Numbered from the stretch's first letter, positions 15,944 through 25,628 are shown. The stretch is 37,528 nucleotides of DNA from Flavobacterium terrigena (GCF_900108955.1 NZ_FNYA01000013.1:1-37528); one strand, 5' to 3'. Numbers and translations are program-made. The notes: generated by a model from the letters alone, not told the origin.

Positions 15944-16534
15944 ATGTTTCTCGAAAATACGGTAAATCAGGAAGAACAGTTTGGTTGGATAGAAGTTATT
16001 TGCGGTTCGATGTTTTCAGGCAAAACCGAAGAACTGATTCGTAGATTAAAAAGAGCCCAATTTGCCAAGCAAAAAGTGGAGATTTTTAAGCCTGCAATTG
16101 ATACCCGATATGATGATGAAATGGTGGTTTCGCACAACAAAAACGAAATTCGTTCTACACCAGTTCCGGCTGCTGAAAATATTAGAATTTTAGCACAAGG
16201 TTGTGATGTGGTTGGTATTGATGAAGCCCAATTTTTTGACGATGAAATTATAAATATTTGTAACGATTTAGCCAATAGCGGAATTCGTGTAATTGTCGCT
16301 GGTTTAGATATGGATTTTAAAGGCAATCCGTTCGGACCAATGCCAGCGCTAATGGCAACTGCCGAATATGTAACGAAAGTTCATGCCGTTTGCACCAGAA
16401 CAGGAAATTTAGCCCATTATAGTTTTAGAAAATCTGCTGATGAAAAATTAGTGATGCTTGGTGAAACGGAAGAATATGAACCTTTGAGCAGATCTGCCTA
16501 TTACAAAGCGATGCGCGAAGAAAAAGAAGAGTAA
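15944..16534 (+). CDS. tdk: Thymidine kinase (type II)
   Basis: 196 residues. The P-loop GSMFSGKT is at 21-28, the catalytic region GIDEAQFF at 91-98 (E94 as general base), and [15 protein letters not shown] at 120-134 is the family's substrate and oligomer segment. The enzyme phosphorylates thymidine with ATP for salvage of dTMP in the cytoplasm. The structural zinc site of type II kinases normally uses two CxxC pairs. Here only C150 remains: the partner is T153, and the C-terminal pair is S182 and A185. The zinc is therefore probably absent, although the nucleotide-binding residues look intact. The stop codon directly abuts the ATG of murF-alr, so the two genes are cotranscribed. Confidence 0.95.
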   Translation: MFLENTVNQEEQFGWIEVICGSMFSGKTEELIRRLKRAQFAKQKVEIFKPAIDTRYDDEMVVSHNKNEIRSTPVPAAENIRILAQGCDVVGIDEAQFFDDEIINICNDLANSGIRVIVAGLDMDFKGNPFGPMPALMATAEYVTKVHAVCTRTGNLAHYSFRKSADEKLVMLGETEEYEPLSRSAYYKAMREEKEE

Positions 16535-18967
16535 ATGAAAATAAATTCAGCTATTTTAACTTCAGCAAATTTAAATTTCTCCGATTCAGGCATTGAATTT
16601 GACCATATTTCTATTGATAGTCGTAGTTTACAAAACGGTAACGCAACTTTGTTTTTCTGTTTAAAAGGACAAAATAACGACGCCCATATTTTTATTGAAA
16701 GCTTAATTGAAAAAGGCGTACAACATTTTGTAGTAGAATATATTCCTGCAAATGTAGCTGGAAAAGCACATTTTTGTGTGGTCGAAAACACAACAAATGC
16801 CTTACAAAATTTAGCAAAAGCATATAAAAATCAATTCCAAATTGAAACGATTGGAATTACTGGAAGTAACGGAAAAACCATCGTAAAAGAATGGTTGAAC
16901 TTTTTGTTGAGTCCCGATTTTTCTGTCGTTCGAAGTCCGAAAAGTTTCAATTCGCAAGTTGGAGTGCCACTTTCTATTTTCGGAATTAATGAAAATCATA
17001 CGTTAGGGATTTTTGAAGCTGGAATTTCGTTAAAAGGCGAAATGCAAAAATTAGCAGAAATCATTCAACCGAATATTGGAATTTTCACACATTTAGGCAA
17101 CGCACACCAAGAAGGCTTCACTACTGTTGAAGAAAAAATTATTGAAAAATGCCAATTGTTTAAAGATTCTGAAATCGTGATTTTAGAGAAAAACGATTGG
17201 ATTGAAAAACATATTACAGCTCCAACTTTTACATGGAGTTTTGAAGATACAAAAGCCAATATTTTTGTGCTTAACAAAGTCAAAAACAACTTAAAAACCA
17301 CCTTAGAAATTCAGTTTAAAGACGAAACCTTTAAAGTTTCATTGCCATTTACAGATGATATTTCTATTGAAAATGCAATAACTTGTATTTCAACTTTGTT
17401 GTATTTAAAAACGGATATTTCCGTAATTAAAGAACGTGTTTCGAAACTATACAATATCGAAATCCGCTTACAAGCCAAAAAAGGAATTAACAATTGCTTA
17501 TTGATTGACGATAGTTTTTCAAGCGATTATCAATCCTTAAAAATTGCCTTAGACTTTTTAGAACAACAAAAACTGCATCAGAAAAAAACCATTATTTTAT
17601 CGGATATTTTTCAAAGTGGATTGAATGTGAAAGAGCTTTATAGTAATGTTATCAAGTTGTTACAACAAAATAATATTACTCAAATTATAACCATTGGAGA
17701 AACTATTGGAAACTATTTTCAAGATTTGCCTCATGTGATTTCTTTTGCGAATACGAATGCGTTTTTACAACAATTCAATACCGATTCATTTAACAACGAA
17801 ACCATTTTAATTAAAGGCGCTCGTAGTTTTAACTTCGATGAAATTGTCGTTTTATTGGAAGAAAAAGTTCATGAAACGGTTTTAGAAATTAACTTGGACG
17901 CGCTAACTTCTAATTATAATTTTTACAAAAAAAGGCTAAAAAATTCTACCAAAATTATGGTGATGGTGAAGGCTTTTGGTTATGGAAATGGTGGTTATGA
18001 AATTGCGAAACAACTCGCACATTTAAAAACGGATTATTTAGGTGTGGCTTTCGCCGATGAAGGAATTGCGCTTCGAAAAGCTGGAATTACAACACCAATT
18101 ATGGTTTTGAATCCGGAAATTAGTAGTTACAAATCGATGATTGCTTATCATTTAGAACCTGAAATGTATAATATTTCTGGTTTGACCTCTTTTATAGATT
18201 TAGCCAAAGAAAAAAACCTCAACGCGTATCCGATTCATTTGAAGATTGATACCGGAATGCATCGTTTGGGATTTGAAGAGGAAAATGTTTCTGAATTAAT
18301 TTCGCTATTACAACACAATAATTTTGTAAAAGTAGCGAGTATTTTTTCACATTTAGCGGCAACAGATAATTTAGATTTTAAGGATTTTACTTTACAACAA
18401 ATTCAATTATTTGAATCGATTTCTAATCAAATTTCAACCACATTAAACATTCAACCGATTCGTCATATTTTGAACACTTCAGGCATTTTTAATTTTTCTG
18501 AATACCAATATGAAATGGTGCGTTTAGGAATTGGAATTTATGGTGTTGGGAATTCTGAAGACGAACAAAATTCGCTTCAAAATGTGAGCACTTTAAAAAG
18601 TATTATTTCGCAAATAAGAACGGTTGAAGCAAATGATAGCATAGGTTACAGTCGAAAATTTATGGTAAAAAAAGAGATGCGAATTGCTACGATTCCAATT
18701 GGTTATGCTGACGGAATTAGACGTGCTTGGGGAAATGAAAAAGGATTTGTTTCCATCAACAACCAAGAAGCGACAATTTTAGGCAATGTTTGTATGGATA
18801 TGCTAATGGTTGATGTGACACATATTAATTGCAACGAAAGAGATGAAGTTATTATTTTTGGCGAAAATCCGCATGTAACTGAAATTGCAAAAGTTTGTCA
18901 GACTATTCCGTATGAGATTTTAACGAGTATTTCGCAACGAGTGAAGCGAATTTTCTACAAAAATTAA
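16535..18967 (+). CDS. Bifunctional UDP-MurNAc-tripeptide:D-Ala-D-Ala ligase / alanine racemase (MurF-Alr fusion)
   Basis: 810 residues in two enzymes. Residues 1-445 are MurF-like, with the ATP loop GITGSNGKT (107-115), EAGISLKGEM (161-170) and LIDDSFSSDYQSL (323-335). Residues 448-810 are a fold-type III alanine racemase, with PLP lysine K479 in MVMVKAFGYGNGG, the second catalytic tyrosine Y705 in GYSRKF, and CMDMLMVDVT (753-762). The racemase makes D-alanine, and MurF adds D-Ala-D-Ala to the peptidoglycan precursor in the cytoplasm. Such fusions are known in Bacteroidota. The MurF loop has IVKE after GKT, and the downstream motif differs from the usual DAYNANP. The ATG follows the tdk stop without a gap. 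Confidence 0.93.
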   Translation: MKINSAILTSANLNFSDSGIEFDHISIDSRSLQNGNATLFFCLKGQNNDAHIFIESLIEKGVQHFVVEYIPANVAGKAHFCVVENTTNALQNLAKAYKNQFQIETIGITGSNGKTIVKEWLNFLLSPDFSVVRSPKSFNSQVGVPLSIFGINENHTLGIFEAGISLKGEMQKLAEIIQPNIGIFTHLGNAHQEGFTTVEEKIIEKCQLFKDSEIVILEKNDWIEKHITAPTFTWSFEDTKANIFVLNKVKNNLKTTLEIQFKDETFKVSLPFTDDISIENAITCISTLLYLKTDISVIKERVSKLYNIEIRLQAKKGINNCLLIDDSFSSDYQSLKIALDFLEQQKLHQKKTIILSDIFQSGLNVKELYSNVIKLLQQNNITQIITIGETIGNYFQDLPHVISFANTNAFLQQFNTDSFNNETILIKGARSFNFDEIVVLLEEKVHETVLEINLDALTSNYNFYKKRLKNSTKIMVMVKAFGYGNGGYEIAKQLAHLKTDYLGVAFADEGIALRKAGITTPIMVLNPEISSYKSMIAYHLEPEMYNISGLTSFIDLAKEKNLNAYPIHLKIDTGMHRLGFEEENVSELISLLQHNNFVKVASIFSHLAATDNLDFKDFTLQQIQLFESISNQISTTLNIQPIRHILNTSGIFNFSEYQYEMVRLGIGIYGVGNSEDEQNSLQNVSTLKSIISQIRTVEANDSIGYSRKFMVKKEMRIATIPIGYADGIRRAWGNEKGFVSINNQEATILGNVCMDMLMVDVTHINCNERDEVIIFGENPHVTEIAKVCQTIPYEILTSISQRVKRIFYKN

Positions 18968-19024
18968 AAAAATTGTTAAAAATTTATTTAACTTCGTGAT
19001 ATACTAACTAAAAATTATAGAATT

Positions 19025-19396
19025 ATGGGAATGATGTCAGAATTTAAAGACTTTATTGCAAAAGGTAATGTAATGGATTTAGCGGTCGGAGTTATCATTG
19101 GTGGTGCTTTTGGCGGAATTGTAAAATCATTAGTTGATGATGTAATTACTCCAGCCTTATTAAATCCAGCATTAAAAGCAGCTCAAGTGGAAGATTTAGC
19201 TGGATTAAAAACCGATGGTGGAATTTTATATGGTAAATTCTTAGCGGCTGTTATTGCGTTTTTAGTTATTGCATTTGTTATCTTTTTATTAGTAAAATCG
19301 GTAAATAAAATGAAAAAACCAGAAGAAGCACCTGCACCAGCTGGACCAACTCAAGAAGAATTATTGACACAAATTAGAGATTTATTGAAAAAATAA
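19025..19396 (+). CDS. mscL: Large-conductance mechanosensitive channel MscL
   Basis: 123 residues, a normal MscL length. The N-terminus SEFKDFIAKGNVMDLAVGVI and the first pore helix (about 16-45, GGAFGGIVKSLVDDVITPAL) are typical. A second membrane helix lies at about 70-92 and a charged C-terminal helix (EELLTQIRDLLKK) at the end. MscL opens under membrane tension to release solutes during osmotic downshock. Three ATG codons lie in the first four codons (19025, 19031, 19034); the first is used here but the others are possible. It is separated from murF-alr by 57 bases and followed by a strong terminator. Confidence 0.96.
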   Translation: MGMMSEFKDFIAKGNVMDLAVGVIIGGAFGGIVKSLVDDVITPALLNPALKAAQVEDLAGLKTDGGILYGKFLAAVIAFLVIAFVIFLLVKSVNKMKKPEEAPAPAGPTQEELLTQIRDLLKK

Positions 19397-19421
19397 TTTC
19401 TATTTAAAATATAGATTGAAG

Positions 19422-19453
19422 AATCCGAAGGCTTTTGTTTTTGGATTTTTTTT
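19422..19453 (+). terminator. Intrinsic terminator of mscL
   Basis: An 11-bp stem (19422-19432 with 19437-19447, including three G-U pairs) with a TTTT loop, followed by T residues to 19453. It begins 25 bases after the mscL stop. Confidence 0.85.
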
Positions 19454-19463
19454 ATGCCTACGC

Positions 19464-19500
19464 GGATTTGACTGATTTATTTTTAAATGCTTTGCGGTAA
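19464..19500. repeat. Short-word repeats after mscL
   Basis: CGGATTTGA and CTGATTTAT form a degenerate 9-base doublet at 19464-19481, and CTTTGCGGT follows at about 19490-19498, shared with the doublet at 11501-11518. The segment lies between the two terminators and has no coding potential. Confidence 0.35.
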
Positions 19501-19522
19501 ATTTTTCAGATAGATAAAAAAC

Positions 19523-19557
19523 AAAAAAGGCAACCTCAATAAAGAGATTGCCTTTTT
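19523..19557 (-). terminator. Terminator of the RND efflux operon (bidirectional form)
   Basis: Arms at 19529-19537 and 19544-19552 are flanked by A6 and T5. Read on the minus strand, the stem is 9 bp with one G-U pair, followed by six T. Read on the plus strand the same position is an A-C mismatch, so the hairpin is better adapted to end the minus-strand operon that stops at 19579, although it could act both ways. Confidence 0.85.
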
Positions 19558-19578
19558 ACAAATAAATTAAACTAAAAC

Positions 19579-22500
19579 TTAAGCAGTAATTTCTTCAACT
19601 TCTGGTTTTGATTTTCTGTCTCTTAACCAATATTTTACTCTTTTTACCAAGTAGAACATTACTGGAACCATAACTAAAGTTAGTACGGTTGCATATGTTA
19701 ATCCGAAGATAATTGTCCATGCTAATGGTCCCCAGAAAATTACGTTATCACCACCCATATATAAATGTGGGTTGAAATCTGTAATTAAAGAGAAGAAATC
19801 GAAATTTAAACCAATTGCTAACGGAATTAATCCTAATACTGCGGTTAAAGCTGTTAATAATACTGGTCTTAAACGAGATTTTCCAGATTCGATAATTACT
19901 TCTTTTATTTCTTCTAAAGTTAAATCGTCATGGCTTTTCATGTTATTATCAGCTACTTTTTTGTCTAATAACAATACGAAGAAGTCCATCAATACGATTC
20001 CGTTTTTCACTACAATTCCGGCTAGCGAAATAATTCCCATCATGGTCATCAGGATAACGAAATCCATATTCGCAATCACATATCCGTAGAAAACTCCACT
20101 GAAACTTAATAATACTGTGAATAGAATTACTAAAGTTTTAGAAACCGAGTTAAACTGTAATACAATAATAATCATAATTCCTGCTAAAGCTAAGAAAAGC
20201 GCATACAATAAGAAACTTTGGTTTTTTCCTTGTTCTTCTTGCACTCCAGAAAACGAATAGCTTACCGTTTTTGGTAATTTGTACGTTTCTAATTCAGCAG
20301 CAATTTGTTTCGTAATTTCATCACCGTTGTAACCTGTCAATACATTAGAATAAACCGTCATAATACGTTTTTGGTTTTTTCTTTTGATTTGATTGTAAGT
20401 GGTTGTTTTATTCGTTTTAGAAACTGCCGAAATTGGCACTTGCTGTATTTGACCATTATTCTGATTACGGAATGTTAACGACTGATTGAACAATACGTTT
20501 TCATTTTTACGTTGGTCTTCTTGCATACGCATTGTAATGTTATAATCGTCATCACCTTCTTTGTAAGTAGAGATTTCCTGACCATAAACTGAACGACGTA
20601 AATTGAAACCTAATTGACCAGTAGAAACACCTAAACTTCCAGCGCTTACTCTGTCCACTTTCACTTCTAATTCTGGACTTTCTTTGTTTACATCAACACT
20701 TAAACGCTCAATACCTGGAATGTTTTTAGAATTGATATAAGCAATCATTTTATCTGCTTCAATTAACATTTCTTGATAATCTGCTCCTGTTAATTGTACA
20801 CTAATTGGATAACCAGCTGGCGGTCCGTTTGCATCTTTTTCAACAGTTACAGTTGCGCCTGCAATACCTTTTACTTTCGCACGAATTTCATCTAAAACCT
20901 GAGTGGTATTGATTCCTTGACGGAATTTATACTCTGAGAAATTCACTGTTACTTTACCTTTATATGGTGTTTCAGAAGCGGAACCTGCATCAACATTCGG
21001 GTTACCAGCACCAACTCCAACTTGCGAAACAATACTTTCTGCTAAGAAATTTTTGTTCGTTTTTGGATCTACATATTTATTTAAAATCTCAATCACTTGT
21101 TTTTCAACAAAAAGTGTCGCTTTATTCGTTTTTGAAATATCTGTTCCTTGTGGATACTCGATATAAGTAATAACTTGATTTGGAATATTATCAGGGAAAA
21201 ACAATACTTTTCTCGGGAAAATTCCTAATAGAATAAATGAGAAAAATAACATTCCAATAATTCCTGCTAAAGCCAACCAAGCTCTTTTTCCAGTTAAAAT
21301 TTTAGCTAAAAAGCTTTTATACTTGTTTTCCATTTTAGGAAAAAAGTTATGCTGGAAATCTTGTGTCCATTGGTACAATTTCAGTTTATATAACCACATT
21401 AATACTAATGAAATTACTGCTAAATGCCCAATCGCTCTTACAAATTTTATACCAGCTAAATTTCCGATAAGAATGAAAACGATAGCGATAACACTAAAAA
21501 TAATAGTGTATAATTTTGCCGATTTATTAGAAACATTTCTGTCTTCTGTATCCATAGAACCTCCCGTCATAGCCGCATTTACTACCATCGCTACGAATAA
21601 AGAAGCTGTAAGAGTTACGGACAATGTAATAGGGAAATATTTCATGAATTTACCCATAGTTCCAGGCCATAATAAGAATGGTAAAAACGCCATTAATGTA
21701 GTTGCTGTAGAAGAAATTACTGGCCAAGCGATTTCACCAATACCAATTTTAGAAGCATGAACTCTATCCATACCTTTTTTCATATTGGCAAAAACGTTAT
21801 CCACAACCACAATTCCGTCATCTACAAGCATACCTAATCCCATTACCAATCCGAAAAGCACCATGGTATTCAGTGTTAATCCGGTTGCTGATAAAATGGT
21901 AAACGCCATTAACATCGAAAGTGGAATCGCTGCTCCAACGAATAATGAGTTTCTTAACCCCATTGTGAACATTAACACAATCATTACCAACACAATTCCG
22001 AAGATAATGTGGTTGGATAATTCGTCAACTTGGTGTTCTACACGAGAAGATTGGTCGTTTGAAAGTTCTAATACTAAATTAGACGGCAAATACGATTCTT
22101 TCGCTTTTTCTAATTTTTCTTTTACTTGTTCAATAGCAGAAATCATGTTTTGATTCGAACGTTTTTTCACGTTCAACATCACTACTTCTTTTCCTTTTTC
22201 ACGAGCGTACGTTGTTTTTTCTTTTTCTTTGAAACTTACAACGGCAATATCTTTTAAGTAAACTGTTCCACCGAATGATTTTACAATTACGTTTTCTAAT
22301 TCTTTTGGATCTTTGATTTCTCCAACAATTCTAATATTATTACGAGAACCTTGAGAAATTAAATTTCCTCCAGAAAGCGTCATATTTTCATATTTAACTG
22401 CATTCTGAATTTCGTCAAAAGAAACTTGAGCTGCAGTCATTTTGAAAATATCTACTGCAATTTCTACTTCTTTATCGTCTACACCTAAGATGTCAACTTT

Positions 22501-23052
22501 TTTAACTTCTGGGATTTCTTCAATATCATCTTGAAGTAATTCTCCATATTTTTTAAGTTGTTGTGTCGTATAATTTCCTTTCAAGTTGATGTTCAAAATT
22601 GGCACTTCTTCCGAAATATTCAATTCAAAAACATTTGGTTCTACTTTACTTCCATTATCTAAATTTGGCCAATCTGTATCTGCTTTTATAATATCTACTT
22701 TGTCCTTAACTTTAGATTTGGCTTCTTCCACTCCAACTTTATCACCGAATTCAACGATAATCATTCCGTAATCTTGGAATGAACTTGACGTGATTTTTTC
22801 TACTCCAGAAATGTTTTTAATTTCTTTTTCAAGAGGTTTTACAATTAATTTTTCCACATCTTCCGCAGAGTTTCCTGGGAAAACTGAAGAAATATATATT
22901 TTATTTTCAATAATTTCTGGGAAATCTTCACGTGGCATTGTTATATAGGCAATAACTCCTGTAATAACAATAAGCAATGTCAAGATATATACTGTAACTC
23001 TATTGTCTACAGCCCAACTCGATATTCCGAATTCTTTACTTTGATGACTCAT
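19579..23052 (-). CDS. RND-family efflux pump permease (AcrB/MdtC-like)
   Basis: 1157 residues from the ATG at 23052; an upstream TTG at 23067 would add five residues. The N-terminal membrane helix (VTVYILTLLIVITGVIAYITMP), the porter-domain start FPGNSAEDVEKLIVKPLE, and the proton-relay aspartates in GMLVDDGIVVVDN (about residues 411-412) identify an inner-membrane H+-driven drug/lipophile exporter. It works with the adaptor and TolC proteins encoded just upstream. Unusual: about 60 residues after TM6 (DNA 21373-21555) carry two extra hydrophobic segments before TM7, suggesting 14 rather than 12 helices. Heptad words fill part of the 72-base gap upstream. The operon is predicted to be repressed by its own TetR. 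Confidence 0.93.
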   Translation of the reverse strand: MSHQSKEFGISSWAVDNRVTVYILTLLIVITGVIAYITMPREDFPEIIENKIYISSVFPGNSAEDVEKLIVKPLEKEIKNISGVEKITSSSFQDYGMIIVEFGDKVGVEEAKSKVKDKVDIIKADTDWPNLDNGSKVEPNVFELNISEEVPILNINLKGNYTTQQLKKYGELLQDDIEEIPEVKKVDILGVDDKEVEIAVDIFKMTAAQVSFDEIQNAVKYENMTLSGGNLISQGSRNNIRIVGEIKDPKELENVIVKSFGGTVYLKDIAVVSFKEKEKTTYAREKGKEVVMLNVKKRSNQNMISAIEQVKEKLEKAKESYLPSNLVLELSNDQSSRVEHQVDELSNHIIFGIVLVMIVLMFTMGLRNSLFVGAAIPLSMLMAFTILSATGLTLNTMVLFGLVMGLGMLVDDGIVVVDNVFANMKKGMDRVHASKIGIGEIAWPVISSTATTLMAFLPFLLWPGTMGKFMKYFPITLSVTLTASLFVAMVVNAAMTGGSMDTEDRNVSNKSAKLYTIIFSVIAIVFILIGNLAGIKFVRAIGHLAVISLVLMWLYKLKLYQWTQDFQHNFFPKMENKYKSFLAKILTGKRAWLALAGIIGMLFFSFILLGIFPRKVLFFPDNIPNQVITYIEYPQGTDISKTNKATLFVEKQVIEILNKYVDPKTNKNFLAESIVSQVGVGAGNPNVDAGSASETPYKGKVTVNFSEYKFRQGINTTQVLDEIRAKVKGIAGATVTVEKDANGPPAGYPISVQLTGADYQEMLIEADKMIAYINSKNIPGIERLSVDVNKESPELEVKVDRVSAGSLGVSTGQLGFNLRRSVYGQEISTYKEGDDDYNITMRMQEDQRKNENVLFNQSLTFRNQNNGQIQQVPISAVSKTNKTTTYNQIKRKNQKRIMTVYSNVLTGYNGDEITKQIAAELETYKLPKTVSYSFSGVQEEQGKNQSFLLYALFLALAGIMIIIVLQFNSVSKTLVILFTVLLSFSGVFYGYVIANMDFVILMTMMGIISLAGIVVKNGIVLMDFFVLLLDKKVADNNMKSHDDLTLEEIKEVIIESGKSRLRPVLLTALTAVLGLIPLAIGLNFDFFSLITDFNPHLYMGGDNVIFWGPLAWTIIFGLTYATVLTLVMVPVMFYLVKRVKYWLRDRKSKPEVEEITA

Positions 23053-23060
23053 ATATTTTG

Positions 23061-23088
23061 GTTTCAAGTTTCAAGTTTCAGGTTTAAG
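23061..23088. repeat. Four tandem 7-bp words upstream of the RND permease
   Basis: GTTTCAA, GTTTCAA, GTTTCAG and GTTTAAG follow without gaps in the transcribed spacer between the adaptor and permease genes, beginning 9 bases before the permease ATG (on the mRNA). They are non-coding if the ATG start is right, and copy-number change here could alter the spacing of the two genes. Confidence 0.7.
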
Positions 23089-23124
23089 TGTTTTAAAAAC
23101 AACCTGAAAATTGAACAATTATTT

Positions 23125-24252
23125 TTAGAAATTTAATTTCATTCCGTCAGAAATAGTGTTTACACCTTCAGTAACTACAACATCATTTGCAGATAATCCA
23201 GTTAAAACTTCTGTTACATTATCAGATGATTTCCCAATCGTTACAATTACTTTTTTAGCCACTGCTTTTTTACCATTTACATTTGTAGCTACGAAAACGA
23301 ACTTGTTTTTCTCACCATCTTCTTGAACCACATTTGTTGGAACAACTAAAGCATTTTTAGCTGTATAATCAATGATTTTAAGTTTAGCAACTTGGTTTGG
23401 ACGTAATAAATTATCTGGATTTGGAACGCTTACTTCGATACCAAAACTTCTGTTACTTGGGTTGATGAAACTTCCAACCTGACGTACTTTTCCTTTATAT
23501 GTTTTTCCTAAAGAAGTTAAGAAAACATCTACAGTTGTACCTACTTTTAATTTTCCGATATATGATTCAGGAACCGTTGTAGAAACAAACATATTTGATA
23601 AGTTTACAATTCTCATTAAACCTTGTGGATTTGGAGAAACTACTTGTCCGCGTTCTACGAAAACCTCATCAATTGTTCCTGAAAAAGGCGCACGAATTAA
23701 TGTTTTTGAAACCTGAGCTCTCATTTGTGCAACCGATTTTTGTGCAGAAATCATTTGAGTTTGTGCTTGTAAATATTGAATTTCAGATCCAATTTTTCTA
23801 TCCCAAAGATTTTTTTGTCTTTCAAAAGTAGTTTTAGCTAAAGCATATTGATTTTCGATACTTGCTAATTGCTGAGACATTCCTGCATCATCAACTCTTC
23901 CTAAAATTTGACCTTTAGAAACTCTTTGACCCGCTTTTACATTTAAAGAAGTTAATGTTCCGCTAAATTCTGGTTGCACTAAAATATTTTCTTTCGTGTC
24001 AACACTTCCTTGAATTTCTAAATAATGATTGAAAACGGTATCTTTTACAGTTAATACAGAAACTAACGCTTCAGATTCTGGAGCTTTTCCACCACCTAAT
24101 AAAGCAGCGTCAATTTTTGCAATTTCTGCTTGAAGTTCTGTTTTTTTAGTTTTTAATGCTGTTAAATCTTTATCTTTAATTAAGTCGTCTGTAGATTTTC
24201 CACCACAAGCTACTAATAAAAGACTTGTTGCTAGTATTAATATTTTTCTCAT
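23125..24252 (-). CDS. RND efflux periplasmic adaptor (membrane fusion) lipoprotein
   Basis: 375 residues. The signal sequence MRKILILATSLLLVACGG carries a lipobox with C16 as the lipidated residue. Next come a short helical segment, a biotinyl-lipoyl-like half (VQPEFSGTLTSLNVKAGQRV), a helical hairpin (IENQYALAKTTFERQKNLWD, then the IQYLQAQTQMISAQKSVAQM part), the second lipoyl half (IRAPFSGTIDEVFVERGQVV) and a beta-barrel. This is the membrane-fusion protein that links the inner-membrane RND pump to the TolC channel. It lies 19 bases after the TolC gene and 72 before the permease gene. The lipid anchor probably holds it in the inner membrane. Confidence 0.93.
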   Translation of the reverse strand: MRKILILATSLLLVACGGKSTDDLIKDKDLTALKTKKTELQAEIAKIDAALLGGGKAPESEALVSVLTVKDTVFNHYLEIQGSVDTKENILVQPEFSGTLTSLNVKAGQRVSKGQILGRVDDAGMSQQLASIENQYALAKTTFERQKNLWDRKIGSEIQYLQAQTQMISAQKSVAQMRAQVSKTLIRAPFSGTIDEVFVERGQVVSPNPQGLMRIVNLSNMFVSTTVPESYIGKLKVGTTVDVFLTSLGKTYKGKVRQVGSFINPSNRSFGIEVSVPNPDNLLRPNQVAKLKIIDYTAKNALVVPTNVVQEDGEKNKFVFVATNVNGKKAVAKKVIVTIGKSSDNVTEVLTGLSANDVVVTEGVNTISDGMKLNF

Positions 24253-24271
24253 ATCTAAATTAATTTTATAG

Positions 24272-25615
24272 TTAGTTTAATAATTTTTCTAAAGTTGCTT
24301 TTTTGTTTACGATTTCAAGCATGGCTTGTAATACTTCTTGTTGAGCTGTATATAATTGTTTTTGTGCTTCTGCAAAGTCAAAACTAGAAGACAAACCTTC
24401 TTTAAACTTCACTTGTTGTTTGTTTTCAATACGTTCTGCTAATTTTAAATTGGCTTGTGCATTGTTATATTGATTGATACTGTATTCGTAATCGCTTTTA
24501 GCTTTTTGATGTTGCAATTTCAATTTTTGTTCTGTTTCTGTCAACTGCGTTCTTGATTTTTCTAAATCAATTTTTGCTTGTTGTACACGAGAACTTCTTG
24601 CACCACTACTGAAAATTGGCACCGTTAATCCAACACCAAGATTAGAATAATTACTCCATTTTTGATCAGCATTAAAAAATGTAAATTCGTTTGAAAACGC
24701 GTTATAACCGAAGTTTAATTGCGCTCCTAAAGATGGTAATGCTTTACTTTTTTCTAATTTTACTATTAATCTTTTGCTTTCTTCAACGTTTTTCCCAATT
24801 TGATAATCGATATTATTATTCACATTGAATTCCGATGCTAAAACTTGTAAATCGATATTTTCTTGAGTTAAAGTTTTTAAATTGTCTGATAAAAGAATCG
24901 GATCATCTAAATTAATTCCCAATAATAATTTCACCATGTTTAAAGCAATAACTCTTTGTTTAGTAACATTTTCTAAAGCGTTATTTACAGAGTTTAAAGT
25001 AATTTGAAGTTGTTCGATGTTTTCTTCTTCAATTAAACCGTTTTTATAAATCTCTTTAGTATCTGAAAGAATTTTCTCTAAAACCACTTTATTTTTATTG
25101 ATAATTAAAATACTTTCATCTGCTAAAAGCACATTTCCGTAAGAATTAATTACAATTTCTTTAATTTCCTGATTGGTTTTAACTTGTGCATTTTCAGAAA
25201 TTTTTAAATACGTTTTCGCCGATTGTAATCCAACCAAATACGAACCATCAAAAATTAACTGACTTAATGTTAAATTACCAATTGCAGTGTGTTTTGTTCC
25301 AAAAGCTAATAATGTGATATCATTAGGATCTGCCATTGGATTGAATGCGTTTCCGGCCGCTCCTTGTTTTTGAAATTCAAAAGTGTTTTGATAATTTACC
25401 GAACCGTTTAATTGTGGTAAACCCATTGTCGTAGTTTCCCATTTTTTTTGCTTGGCAATTTCTAAATCTCTATTGGCGTTTACTACGCTGTAATTGTTCT
25501 TTTGTGCTTGCTCAATTGCTTGTTTCAAAGTGAAACTAGAAGAAGTAGTTTCCGTTTGCGAAAACACGCTTATTGATGCTAAAAGAAAAAGAAATAATTT
25601 AAAATTTATTTTCAT
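24272..25615 (-). CDS. TolC-family outer-membrane efflux channel
   Basis: 447 residues with a signal peptide ending SISVFSQ. Two repeats of the outer-membrane efflux protein domain follow: an N-terminal LKQAIEQAQKNNYSVVNANRDLEIAKQ-type helix (shared in short pieces) and long heptad-rich helices with SQLIFDGSYLVGLQSAKTY and, in the second half, VGLTVPIFSSGARSSRVQQA. TolC proteins form the outer-membrane and periplasmic tunnel of RND and other pumps. It lies 13 bases after the TetR gene and 19 before the adaptor, so the whole set is one operon. The order outer channel, adaptor, pump is common in Bacteroidota. Confidence 0.94.
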   Translation of the reverse strand: MKINFKLFLFLLASISVFSQTETTSSSFTLKQAIEQAQKNNYSVVNANRDLEIAKQKKWETTTMGLPQLNGSVNYQNTFEFQKQGAAGNAFNPMADPNDITLLAFGTKHTAIGNLTLSQLIFDGSYLVGLQSAKTYLKISENAQVKTNQEIKEIVINSYGNVLLADESILIINKNKVVLEKILSDTKEIYKNGLIEEENIEQLQITLNSVNNALENVTKQRVIALNMVKLLLGINLDDPILLSDNLKTLTQENIDLQVLASEFNVNNNIDYQIGKNVEESKRLIVKLEKSKALPSLGAQLNFGYNAFSNEFTFFNADQKWSNYSNLGVGLTVPIFSSGARSSRVQQAKIDLEKSRTQLTETEQKLKLQHQKAKSDYEYSINQYNNAQANLKLAERIENKQQVKFKEGLSSSFDFAEAQKQLYTAQQEVLQAMLEIVNKKATLEKLLN

Positions 25616-25628
25616 TCTATCTGATGTA

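Noticed and set aside
23053..23067. TTG start extending the RND permease by five residues
   Set aside because: It lies within the heptad repeat, and the ATG at 23052 gives the usual N-terminus.
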